Shown here: one piece after another, positions 33,138-41,170 of the stretch
Position numbering within the stretch: position 1 is the stretch's first letter
How the letters are laid out: every line of letters starts with the position of its first letter
NCBI RefSeq assembly: GCF_008710745.1
Contig: NZ_VYSA01000004.1
Location: 1 to 64,000 of the forward strand
Direction of reading: 5' to 3'
DNA length: 64,000 bases
Origin: Microbacterium rhizomatis
GTDB taxonomy: Bacteria; Actinomycetota; Actinomycetes; Actinomycetales; Microbacteriaceae
Notes under the pieces: generated by a model
What the model saw: the letters and a program-made list of their open reading frames with translations, nothing else
Databases searched by the model: none
Told to the model about the DNA's origin: nothing
Translations under genes and position numbers: made by a program

Positions 33138-35178
33138 GGCGGACTACTTCCAAAACGGTGGGGAGATCGATGTGCACGAACGCGGATCCGTCCACAGCGC
33201 GGACGATCTGAAGCGGGTGGTCTGCGACTTCTGCCCTCGCGGTCGTTACAGCGGCGGCCAGCGAGCCGCTGAGATGTAGTTCACCTCTCAGCGGCACGGG
33301 ATCTCGAACGCGGTCAGCCCGTCCGCCGGAGTGGTTCACCAAGTGGATGATCCAGGATGTCCCCGAACGGCCGACCGTCAGCTCCACATCGGCGGGGAAC
33401 GCGCCGGAAAGCGCGAGGCTCCCACCGACAAGGTCCCGCACCTCTTGGCGCAGGAGCTGATCGAGCGCGGTCAGGCCTGATTCGAATGCGCTGCGTCCGG
33501 CCGTCCACGGGAATTGGGTGATGCGGCCAGTCCCAAATGCTGCGCGGACCAGAGCGTGTGCTGCAGAGTCGGGTTTGTTGCCTCCCGAAATCTCTGGGGG
33601 GCCGAACGGTGTCTGACTGCTCAGGACCAGGCCACTCGGAACGCTCCCCTCGCGCCAGCGCGCTACGGAGAATCGCCCAATCACGGGAAGCAGCGGGCCA
33701 ACGTCTTCACCGTCGGCGGGTCCGACGTACCGGCCGCCGAGTTGAGCTACTTCCTCGAGGCGATCGGTTTGGCCGATCGCCGGTGCGGACTGCAGTCGCG
33801 CGGCACCTGCAAGGTCAAAGGATTCGCCCGTGAGGAGGACGGAGCCGCCACCGGCCACGTAAGCGTCGAGCGTGGTGAGAAGAGCGTCGTCCATCCCGTC
33901 CGTCCCGGGAACGAGAATGACCCGGTACTGGGAGAGAGCGCGGGCGGTGAGGGTGTCTTGGAATTGCAGGCCGAGAACGTCGAACGGAATCTGACTTTCC
34001 TGCAGCGCGACGTAGAGCCCGCGGTACTCCGCCACGTCACCGGTCTGTACCGATCCGAGAACCGGTCCGCCCCCCGGCCGAAAGATGGCCACTTCCGCGG
34101 CGGAGCGGTAGCCCGCGTACAGTCCCCGGTGAGTCCCGTAGAACTGCAGGAGGTCGATGGCGGCAGCCAAGCACGGGAATCGGGTGCTGTTGGCTTGCCC
34201 GATCACGACCGTAGACGGCTGCGCGCCGCGCGAGAGCGCTTGGGCGATGTACCGGCGAAACTGGCTGGGCTGCTCCGCGATCTGCCGGAAAGGAAGCCCG
34301 ACGTTGACGGAGGAGTGCACCAAGGCCGGCGTGTCAGGATGAGCAATACGGTTCACGCTGGCCAGCTCACTGGGCGTGTGTTTCCACCACGTGCCGCCGC
34401 CGTGACCGGTCAACCAGCTATTGGTTTCCAGGAACGCGACATCGACTCGCACGTCGGCGAGCATCACGGGTGTTCCAGGAAGGATCTCGTTGACGACCCG
34501 GGCATACCGGGCGGCAAGCGCAGAAAGCTGCTCGCGGGCAATCTGCAACCACAGCGGGTATCCAGGATCAGCCATCGTCTGCGGATGCAATTCAGCGGGG
34601 TGCGCTGCACGGAACAAGGCCTGGCAGCGAACGCACTGACAGACACCCTTGTACTTCATGCTGTACGAGAACTCTGGATACTGGAGCCAGTTGAAGAAGA
34701 TCCCATCGACCGCATAGCGCCGCACGAAGTCGCGGAGGATCTCCGGCACCAAGTGCTCGTGGTAATCGCTCGTGGGGCAGATCGCCGTCAAGCCGTCCTC
34801 GATGTACCACTGGTCCTCGTGATCGATGAACGCCCATTCGGGTCGTGCGGCCACCATCTCGGACGGGAGACGCGAGAAGTCGAAACGAGCAAGAAAGCGT
34901 ACATCCGCGGCGCGCGCGGCGCTAAGCGCGTCTCCCACAAGGTCCCCTGATTCGCGTTCTGAGAGCGCGGTGGCGGCTCGCTGGTACTCCTGCGAGACGG
35001 GGTAGAAGTAGACGATGCCGCCGGCGTTGCACAGCCAGGTGTCGTAACCCAATGAGGTCACGGCTGCAACAGCATCGGCCGTATCGAGAGATGCGTCTTG
35101 CTCTCGGAGATTGGTCTGCAACATCCGAAACGGCGACACCCACCAAGCGTCGGCGGCCAACTCGGAGGCAACGGTCAT
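33130..35178 (-). CDS. putative glycoside hydrolase with GATase-like trimerisation domain
   Basis: The product is 682 residues and I cannot place it in a characterised family. The N-terminal half looks like a TIM-barrel glycosidase (YDTWLCNAGGIVYFYPV, DGIFFNWLQYPEFSY, and a CQCVRCQALF cysteine cluster as in GHL6-type hypothetical glycosyl hydrolases). The middle part (VILVPGTDGMDDALLTTLDA, GGGSVLLTGES) resembles the beta-galactosidase trimerisation domain, and the C-terminus is beta-rich. It has no signal peptide. The ATG at 35178 has AGGAAAG upstream. A sequence like the GntR operator precedes it, so it is likely co-regulated with the ABC/glycerate operon. Confidence 0.65.
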   Translation of the reverse strand: MTVASELAADAWWVSPFRMLQTNLREQDASLDTADAVAAVTSLGYDTWLCNAGGIVYFYPVSQEYQRAATALSERESGDLVGDALSAARAADVRFLARFDFSRLPSEMVAARPEWAFIDHEDQWYIEDGLTAICPTSDYHEHLVPEILRDFVRRYAVDGIFFNWLQYPEFSYSMKYKGVCQCVRCQALFRAAHPAELHPQTMADPGYPLWLQIAREQLSALAARYARVVNEILPGTPVMLADVRVDVAFLETNSWLTGHGGGTWWKHTPSELASVNRIAHPDTPALVHSSVNVGLPFRQIAEQPSQFRRYIAQALSRGAQPSTVVIGQANSTRFPCLAAAIDLLQFYGTHRGLYAGYRSAAEVAIFRPGGGPVLGSVQTGDVAEYRGLYVALQESQIPFDVLGLQFQDTLTARALSQYRVILVPGTDGMDDALLTTLDAYVAGGGSVLLTGESFDLAGAARLQSAPAIGQTDRLEEVAQLGGRYVGPADGEDVGPLLPVIGRFSVARWREGSVPSGLVLSSQTPFGPPEISGGNKPDSAAHALVRAAFGTGRITQFPWTAGRSAFESGLTALDQLLRQEVRDLVGGSLALSGAFPADVELTVGRSGTSWIIHLVNHSGGRADRVRDPVPLRGELHLSGSLAAAVTTARAEVADHPLQIVRAVDGSAFVHIDLPTVLEVVRLD

Positions 35179-35196
35179 GTCTTTCCTATCTTTCAT

Positions 35197-35769
35197 CGTG
35201 AGTCGACGTGGACTCTCCGAGCAACGTTACCGAAGAAACGTATGACGCGAATACTTGTATGTCAATCATTCGCGCTCTGTGGCATTGAGCCCTTCTCCTA
35301 ACTCACGCCCTGCAGCGGCAGGGGTCTTGGCAGGGCACTGAGAGCGCGCCGAAGCGTGATTTCGCGCGTCCGTGCGATTCCAGGATCACGATGCGCGATA
35401 TGGCGCCAGTCCCCCTACGGCCCATCGCTGCACGGTCACCGCAGATCCTCCCTCACGATGCTTGAAGCCCTGCCCAGGGCAATCTGGCACCACGCGCCGA
35501 GGCGCGAACGGCGAACCTGAGCAGGGACGCGCGTCGGATGCCTCCGACACCGATTTCTGCGAGCGTCCATGGGAGCCCGCTCGCGTTCTTCACCGTGCGC
35601 CGTACGATCGACCCCATTTGCCGTGCCGCCTTCCTTGCGGAGAAGCTGACCGCGGTCGGCGTGTTGGACCGTAACCCCGGGTCAGTTTGGAGGGCGACAC
35701 TCGGAGGCGACTTGCGCGCGGCAAACCCTACTCCGGTTGGTATTTGCGTGGGCCGGTTATCATCGGGGC
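35197..35769. other. intergenic region with operator-like sites, no gene seen
   Basis: This 573-base gap lies between the divergent glycosidase-like and TetR genes. Near its left end, 35246-35274 holds CGCGAAT-N15-ATTCGCG around ACTTGTATGTCAAT, the relative of the GntR palindrome at 31564. The remainder (35300-35730) has only short open frames with no recognisable protein and no RNA I can identify. Confidence 0.5.
35246..35274. promoter_or_regulatory. GntR-like site within a larger dyad
   Basis: ACTTGTATGTCAAT (35253-35266) shares ACTTGTATG and the following CAA with the perfect 31564 palindrome. It is framed by CGCGAAT and ATTCGCG, which form their own inverted repeat. It lies about 70-100 bases before the 35178 start codon. 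Confidence 0.5.
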
Positions 35770-36381
35770 ATGAGTCCGGTAAGCAAGTACCCTAAGGGCG
35801 TCGCGAAGCAGCAGGAATTGATCGACGTCGCGCTCCGTGTTGTCGCGGAGCGCGGGTACAACGGGGCTACCATCACCGAGGTCGCGGATGCAGCGAACCT
35901 CAGCAAGGCTGGCTTGTTGCACCACTTTCGGAAGAAGGAAGACCTTTTCGCCGAGGTGCTCCGCCGCCGCGACGATCTCGTCACCGACACCTGGACGCGC
36001 GAGCGGATGAACCCGACGGTGGATGGTGCAACGCTCATCGCCGGCTTCATCCGCGAGAATGCGAAGGTGCCCGGCCTAGTGCAGCTGTTCACCCGACTGT
36101 CTGCCGAAGCCACCGACCCAAGCAATCCGGCGCACGACTACTTCCGCGACAGGTACGAAAAGAACCGCGAAGCCTCCGCCTCGCTGCTCCAGGACATGCA
36201 GGCAAGTGGACGCCTGCCCAGCACAGCCGACCCAGAGATGTTCGCCGTGATACTTGCAGCACTCCAGGACGGGCTGCAATTGCGTTGGCTTTATGACCCA
36301 CACGTCGACATGGCCGCGCACCTTGAGCACTTCTTTGATGCACTCGCCGCGAGAGTGCCTGACCTCGACGTGACTCCCTAA
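35770..36381 (+). CDS. TetR-family regulator of the glycoside locus
   Basis: The 203-residue protein has an N-terminal HTH (ATITEVADAANLSKAGLLHHFRKKEDLFAEVL) and a helical C-terminal ligand domain. The start at 35770 is chosen over 35737 because the HTH then lies at the normal distance. It is the first gene before the MFS-glycosidase run and is the closest candidate to bind the paired 10-5-10 dyads at 36582-36638 and at 23329-23388. That assignment is by proximity only. Confidence 0.87.
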   Translation: MSPVSKYPKGVAKQQELIDVALRVVAERGYNGATITEVADAANLSKAGLLHHFRKKEDLFAEVLRRRDDLVTDTWTRERMNPTVDGATLIAGFIRENAKVPGLVQLFTRLSAEATDPSNPAHDYFRDRYEKNREASASLLQDMQASGRLPSTADPEMFAVILAALQDGLQLRWLYDPHVDMAAHLEHFFDALAARVPDLDVTP

Positions 36382-36573
36382 CGCGGACGAATACTCGACA
36401 TCCGGGGACTCAGACGCGCTTGGACCCAAGTCCGCCGGCAGTTGTCCTCCAATCCCCGATACCCCGCTCGGTCGCGGAGTGCTCGGCAACCGCGCCCGCG
36501 AGCGGGGGAAGCCCCGACGATGTGCCAGCTGCACATCCCATCGGGCACATCTGGCGCTGTCAAGAAGTTGGTC

Positions 36574-36602
36574 TTGCGCGAAGAAACCGACACGGGTATG
36601 GT
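36574..36602 (+). promoter_or_regulatory. promoter of the MFS gene
   Basis: TTGCGC (36574-36579) and TATGGT (36597-36602) have 17-base spacing. The same -10, spacing and embedded operator are found on the minus strand at 23368-23396. Confidence 0.65.
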
Positions 36603-36606
36603 TTCT
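36582..36606. promoter_or_regulatory. operator dyad 1 of the MFS gene
   Basis: AGAAACCGAC-N5-TATGGTTTCT overlaps the promoter spacer and -10. Its outer bases AGAAACC/GGTTTCT are inverted and the inner triplet differs, exactly as in the promoter-overlapping dyad at 23364-23388. Confidence 0.72.
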
Positions 36607-36613
36607 CGACATA

Positions 36614-36638
36614 GCAAACCGACTATCGGTCGGCTTTT
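36614..36638. promoter_or_regulatory. operator dyad 2 of the MFS gene
   Basis: GCAAACCGAC-N5-GTCGGCTTTT is a near-perfect 10-5-10 dyad, 32 bases centre to centre from dyad 1 and just after the expected transcription start. It corresponds to the perfect dyad at 23329-23353. Confidence 0.7.
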
Positions 36639-36706
36639 ACCGGCAGCGATGCCCACGCGTTTTCGCGTCGCCGGGACCGTTCGCCCGCCTCGCAGAAAGT
36701 ATGGCA

Positions 36707-38032
36707 ATGACGCCCGAAGAATCCGGCACTCCTGCCGAACCGCTGATCCCGATGACCTCCACCATTCCGGCCGGGCCGGGAGAGGCCATGCAAATGGGGA
36801 AGCAGACCAAAGAGAAGCTTCCCCGAGAACTTCGCCCCCTCTTCCGATTCGTGCCGTTCGTCGCGGCCGTCCCGTTCCTCGCGTTCAGCGCAACGAACTA
36901 CTTCGCCGCCGTGCAGGCGCAGCAGATCGACGACGCCGGGAAGGTCGGCGCACTGGCGGTCATCAGCGGCGTGTCCGCGTTCGCAGCGATGCTCGCCATG
37001 CCCCTTACCGGCGTCCTCACCGACCGGACGCGCAGCCGCTTCGGCGCCCGCCGCCCTTGGATCCTGATCGGCGCTGTCATCGGGTCGCTGGCGATGCTCG
37101 TCGCCGGGCTAGCCCCGTCCATTGCGTGGCTCACCGTGGCCGTTGTCTTCGTGCAGTTCGGTTTCAACGCGTTCGGAGCACCGTTTTCCGCGATCCTCCC
37201 GGACCGGGTCCCCACTCGATTCCGAGGCCGCTACTCAACTCTGGCCGGCCTGGGAACGCTCATCGCGGGTGTCCTCGGCGGGATCATCGGGTCCTTCTTC
37301 GTCCCTGACAACATCTTCCTCGGATACTCCGCCATCGCCGGCGCCCTTCTTCTGCTGGTGATCTGGTTCGTCGTCGCGGCTAAGGACCGCGACAACCGCG
37401 ATGATGAGCCACAGCGGTTCAATGCTCTCGCCTTCTTGAAGGCGTTCTGGGTGAACCCGATCAAGCACCCTGACTTCTTCTGGGGATTCACCGGCCGATT
37501 CCTGCTGTTCGGCGGATTCAGCCTCCTGAACACGTACTCCCTGTACATCCTGCAGGACTACATCGGAGTCCCCATCGAGGACTCTCTCCGGCTTGCCCCC
37601 CTTCTCGGCCTGGCGACATTGCCGACCATCGTGCTGTCCACAGCGATCTCCGGCCCGCTCTCCGACCGCATCGGCCGACGCAAGCCTCTGGTCCTCGCCG
37701 GCGGCATCATTGTTGCGCTGGGCGCCCTGGTACCGATCATCTCCCCGACCGTGCTCGGCATGATCATCTCCGGAGCCCTCGTCGGGCTGGGATTCGGCAC
37801 ATTCATCGCGGTCGACCAGGCGCTGATGAGCTCGGTGCTCCCCGATGCCAAACGGTTCGGCACGGATCTGGGCGTTCTCAACATCGCCTCCACACTGCCG
37901 AGCGTGATCGGCCCTGCTGTGGCGGGCGTCGTCGTCATCGTGTTCGGTGGGTACCTCGCTCTCTACGTGGCCGTCGTTCTCATCGCCCTCATTGGTGCCC
38001 TCGCAGTGATCCCCATCAAGAGTGTGCGCTAA
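36707..38032 (+). CDS. MFS glycoside/sugar transporter (GPH/sucrose type)
   Basis: This 441-residue, 12-helix transporter has DRTRSRFGARRPWILIGA after helix 2, the conserved loop of the sugar:cation symporter (GPH) and sucrose-transporter-like group, and a related SDRIGRRKPLVLAGG in the second half. I choose the ATG at 36707 because the paralogous remnant at 23283 aligns at that codon, including the AGAAAG-type ribosome site; 36701 is too close to it. It probably brings an intact glycoside into the cell for the GH3 and GH2 enzymes. Confidence 0.9.
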   Translation: MTPEESGTPAEPLIPMTSTIPAGPGEAMQMGKQTKEKLPRELRPLFRFVPFVAAVPFLAFSATNYFAAVQAQQIDDAGKVGALAVISGVSAFAAMLAMPLTGVLTDRTRSRFGARRPWILIGAVIGSLAMLVAGLAPSIAWLTVAVVFVQFGFNAFGAPFSAILPDRVPTRFRGRYSTLAGLGTLIAGVLGGIIGSFFVPDNIFLGYSAIAGALLLLVIWFVVAAKDRDNRDDEPQRFNALAFLKAFWVNPIKHPDFFWGFTGRFLLFGGFSLLNTYSLYILQDYIGVPIEDSLRLAPLLGLATLPTIVLSTAISGPLSDRIGRRKPLVLAGGIIVALGALVPIISPTVLGMIISGALVGLGFGTFIAVDQALMSSVLPDAKRFGTDLGVLNIASTLPSVIGPAVAGVVVIVFGGYLALYVAVVLIALIGALAVIPIKSVR

Positions 38033-38449
38033 CGCCGACCTGAACGTCCCCCAGGGACCCCACGATGCATCCGACTCGTCGAACACCCCTCGACAAGTAT
38101 CACGGCCTGATGAAGACCCCTTCCGACCACGCTGAGCGCACTCGCTGGTTCGCCACCACGCGTGGCAACGACCGGCGGGCAGGCAGGCGTCACCTCGCCC
38201 ATCCACACCGTCGATGTCGACAAAGTCATCTCCGACACTGACCACCCCATCCGGGCAATCGGAGGTTTCCGCGCGACGACCATCAGCGCGCGTTCTGCGG
38301 CGAGGACGGGGCCAGCCGAATGCCTTCCCTCGTCCTCGCCGCTAGCTCCTACAGCGCATTCATCAACAACGTGTGCGAGTAGTCGCGCCCTCCTGCACCA
38401 GCAGCGGGTGCGACCCGTCCCGCCATAACACTTCGTCAAGGAGGATCAG
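38033..38449. other. gap between the two MFS genes, possible gene relic
   Basis: This 417-base gap has no convincing gene. Short open stretches in two plus-strand frames look protein-like by composition but break off and match nothing I recognise, so a decayed gene is possible. AAGGAGG just before 38450 belongs to the next gene. Confidence 0.4.
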
Positions 38450-39850
38450 ATGGACACATCGAACGAACCGGCGGCCACCGCCCACTCAGCAGAGGGGGCC
38501 CGGGAACTCCCCGTGACGCAGCTCGCCTCGATCGCCGCAGACGCGGCCGATGTCGAAGCCGCAGTTCAGGACAATCGCGTGCCACTGAGCAAGGTCTCGA
38601 AGCGACACCTGCTTGCGCTTTTCATCGCACAGAGCACTTTGTTCATGGCGCTGGTGGTTCCCAGCGCTTTCTCCCTGGCCATAAAGATCGGCGCGCTGGA
38701 CCCCTCGGGCCGGGACACCATGCTCCCCCTGGCCATCGGTGTGGGTGCGACACTGGTGATCTTCACCAACCCCGTGTTCGGGGTCCTCAGCGACCGCACG
38801 CTCTCCCGCTGGGGTCGCCGGCGCCCCTGGATGATCTTCTCCATGGTTGTCGGGCTGCTGGGCTCCCTCGTCGTCGCATTCGCAGGATCCTCGGTTGTCG
38901 TCATCGTCGGATGGGCCATCGCGATGGTGGGTTACGCCGCCGGATCGCAAGCCATCTTCATCTACTTGGGCGACCGCCTCCCCGAATCCCAGCGCGGGAA
39001 AGTGATGGGAATCAGCGGCGCCATCACTCAGATCGGCCCCATCGCGGGCATCCTGATCGCCGGATCCCTCTCTACCGAGCTCGCACTTGTGTTCATCGTT
39101 CCGGCCGTCATCGCATTCCTTGGCAGCATCTGGTTCGTGCTGAGCATGCACGACCCTCAGCACAACGGACAGATCCCTCCTTTTCGAATCGCGGGTCTTC
39201 TTCGCGGGTTCTACATCAACCCGCGCAAGCACCAGCCGTTCGCATGGGTTCTCGTGAGCAAGTTCTTCATCTTCGCGTGCATTGCTTTCAACGGGGTGTA
39301 CGGGGTGTACCTGTTGACGTCGGAACTCGGAGTGGGAGTGACCGAGGCGGCTGGCGTCATCGCCACCATCAGCCTGGTAGGAATCTTCACAGCCATCGTG
39401 GGAGCCGTCGGATCTGGATGGTTGTCGGACAAGCTCCGCTCACGCAAGCCATTCTTGGTGATAAGCGGCCTGCTGATGGCCGTCAGCGCTGTCATGACAG
39501 CCCTAGCCTGCAACGTCACGCAATTCATCGTCGCGGGCATCGTCGGCACGTTCGCCATTGGCGTCTACGGCGCAGTGGACCAAGCGCTCGCACTGGACGC
39601 ATTGCCTAAAGAAGAGGGGCAGAACGGGCGATTCCTGGCCGTGTTCGGGCTAGCCAACTCCATCCCACAGGCCGTCGGTCCGTTCCTCGCCGGCGCGGTC
39701 CTCGCGCTCGCCAGCGGCGAGTACCGCGCCGTGTGGTGGGCAGCCGCGGTATTCGCTGTCCTCGGTGCGCTCACCGTCATCCCGATCAAGGTGGCCCGTC
39801 CACCAGTCAGGGTCTCCACCGAGACAGCTGGTGTCGCGCCGACGAGTTAG
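38450..39850 (+). CDS. second MFS sugar transporter (GPH/sucrose type)
   Basis: The protein has 466 residues and 12 helices, and is a paralogue of the preceding transporter. The loop SDRTLSRWGRRRPWMIF after helix 2 is the same signature, and the C-terminus ends TVIPIKVA like the IPIKSVR end of its neighbour. A 45-residue hydrophilic N-terminal extension precedes helix 1. AAGGAGGA lies before the ATG. Two transporters of the same type side by side suggest related but distinct substrates. Confidence 0.9.
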   Translation: MDTSNEPAATAHSAEGARELPVTQLASIAADAADVEAAVQDNRVPLSKVSKRHLLALFIAQSTLFMALVVPSAFSLAIKIGALDPSGRDTMLPLAIGVGATLVIFTNPVFGVLSDRTLSRWGRRRPWMIFSMVVGLLGSLVVAFAGSSVVVIVGWAIAMVGYAAGSQAIFIYLGDRLPESQRGKVMGISGAITQIGPIAGILIAGSLSTELALVFIVPAVIAFLGSIWFVLSMHDPQHNGQIPPFRIAGLLRGFYINPRKHQPFAWVLVSKFFIFACIAFNGVYGVYLLTSELGVGVTEAAGVIATISLVGIFTAIVGAVGSGWLSDKLRSRKPFLVISGLLMAVSAVMTALACNVTQFIVAGIVGTFAIGVYGAVDQALALDALPKEEGQNGRFLAVFGLANSIPQAVGPFLAGAVLALASGEYRAVWWAAAVFAVLGALTVIPIKVARPPVRVSTETAGVAPTS

Positions 39851-39939
39851 TCCACTCGAGCGCGTCCGGCCATCCGAGCACACGCCAGAGCAGGTGAGGT
39901 GGCGCACGCACACCAGCCCAACGGGCGCCCACTCCAGTC

Positions 39940-39968
39940 TTGCGTGCAAGAAATGACCGCGCTATCGT
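39940..39968 (+). promoter_or_regulatory. promoter before the first Gfo/Idh/MocA gene
   Basis: TTGCGT (39940-39945) and TATCGT (39963-39968) are 17 bases apart. The region resembles the other two MFS-operon promoters in its -35, spacing and an AAGAAA in the spacer, but the full dyad is not present. Confidence 0.5.
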
Positions 39969-39978
39969 TGCAGCAACC

Positions 39979-40003
39979 AAACAAACCGTCTGCTGGTTTG
40001 TTT
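39979..40003. promoter_or_regulatory. operator dyad downstream of the 39.95 kb promoter
   Basis: AAACAAACC-N7-GGTTTGTTT is a perfect 9-7-9 inverted repeat located where the transcript should begin. It has the same AAACC/GGTTT core as the 10-5-10 dyads but two bases less between the cores on each side, so it may bind a different regulator. Confidence 0.6.
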
Positions 40004-40113
40004 TATCTTCCGATGGAGCTCTGGCGATGACGCCTTACACACCCACTACGCATCGCGGGCGCGACGAACCTGGACTGGTGCGCTCCCCGAAGCGACACAA
40101 GGAGGTAGGGCCG

Positions 40114-41142
40114 TTGACTCTTCGCATCGGAATACTCGGCGCCGCGCGCATCACCGACATGGCGGTACTAAAACCTGCGGCCGCGTTGGATGTCCCCATC
40201 CACAGCGTGGCCGCGCGAGATGTTGATCGTGCTCTGGCCTACGCGGTCAAGCACCGCATCCCGCACGTGCGGGACAACTACGACGCAATTCTCGAAGACC
40301 CGGACGTCACTGCCGTCTACATCCCGCTGCCGGCATCCCTGCATGCACGGTGGACCCTCGCCGCCATTAATGCCGGCAAACATGTCCTATGCGAGAAGCC
40401 ATTCACCGCGAACACCGCGCAGGCGGAGGTAGTCGCCGACGCCGCAGCCGCCAACAGTGACGTCGTAGTGATGGAGGCCTACCACTCGGGTCACCATCCA
40501 TCGCTGAGTCGACTTCGCGAGATTTTGGCATCAGGGATTCTCGGTGAGATCCTCACGGCCAAGGCCACCTTCTCCGTCGCGATCCCGCCACGCAAAGACA
40601 TCCGATGGAACGCGGATCTTGGTGGCGGAAGCTTGCTGGACGTCGGCTACTACCCAGTACGGCTGCTTCGCGACCTTTTCGGTGAAGCCGAAGTGCTTCA
40701 GGCACGCGCGAACATTCGCAAAGACGTAGACAGTTCGCTGACGGCACTGCTGCAGTTCTCCGACGGCGTCCGCGGAGAAATCGTCACCTCGATGTGGCCG
40801 CCCAGACCTGCCATGCCCTCGCTGAGCATCGTCGGCACAGCAGGTCAGCTGCGCATGCGGATGCCCTACCACCCGCAAACTGCGGGGCGAATCAGCGTGC
40901 TCACCGGCTTGCGCCGCCCCGTCGACAAAGCTGATCGAATCCGCAGCGGTGTCGTTTCCAACTCGATGCGATGGACCGAGCGCGCGGATCGAATCTCCAC
41001 CTACCTGGCCCAGCTGCGCGACTTCCGCGACGCCATCGACGGCACAGGCCCCAACACGACCGACGCAGCCGCAGCCGTCGCACAGATGCGAACGATTGAT
41101 GACATTTATCAGGCGGCCGGGATGACCCCGCGCTGCCCCTGA
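40114..41142 (+). CDS. Gfo/Idh/MocA oxidoreductase 1
   Basis: The protein has 342 residues: an N-terminal NAD(P)-binding domain (LRIGILGAARITD; CEKPF is the conserved Glu-Lys-Pro) and a C-terminal substrate domain with GGGSLLDVGYYPVRLLRDLFG. I choose the TTG at 40114 because AAGGAGGT lies seven bases upstream; an ATG at 40027 with GGAG is possible. Family members oxidise or reduce sugars, inositols or glycosides. Its place before the GH3 gene suggests it works on the glycoside or released sugar. Confidence 0.87.
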   Translation: MTLRIGILGAARITDMAVLKPAAALDVPIHSVAARDVDRALAYAVKHRIPHVRDNYDAILEDPDVTAVYIPLPASLHARWTLAAINAGKHVLCEKPFTANTAQAEVVADAAAANSDVVVMEAYHSGHHPSLSRLREILASGILGEILTAKATFSVAIPPRKDIRWNADLGGGSLLDVGYYPVRLLRDLFGEAEVLQARANIRKDVDSSLTALLQFSDGVRGEIVTSMWPPRPAMPSLSIVGTAGQLRMRMPYHPQTAGRISVLTGLRRPVDKADRIRSGVVSNSMRWTERADRISTYLAQLRDFRDAIDGTGPNTTDAAAAVAQMRTIDDIYQAAGMTPRCP

Positions 41143-41170
41143 CCACCCCTCCCTTACGAAAGACACCACC

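Larger units (their letters stand above)
36382..36706 (+). other. leader between tetR and the MFS gene
   Basis: This 325-base gap contains the MFS promoter and both operators (36574-36638). The rest is open in several frames without a recognisable product. The long ORF beginning at 36479 runs through the operators and is not a real extension of the MFS gene. Confidence 0.6.

Noticed and set aside
36479..36706. N-terminal extension of the MFS protein
   Set aside because: It passes through the promoter and both operators, and the paralogous remnant begins at the codon equivalent to 36707.
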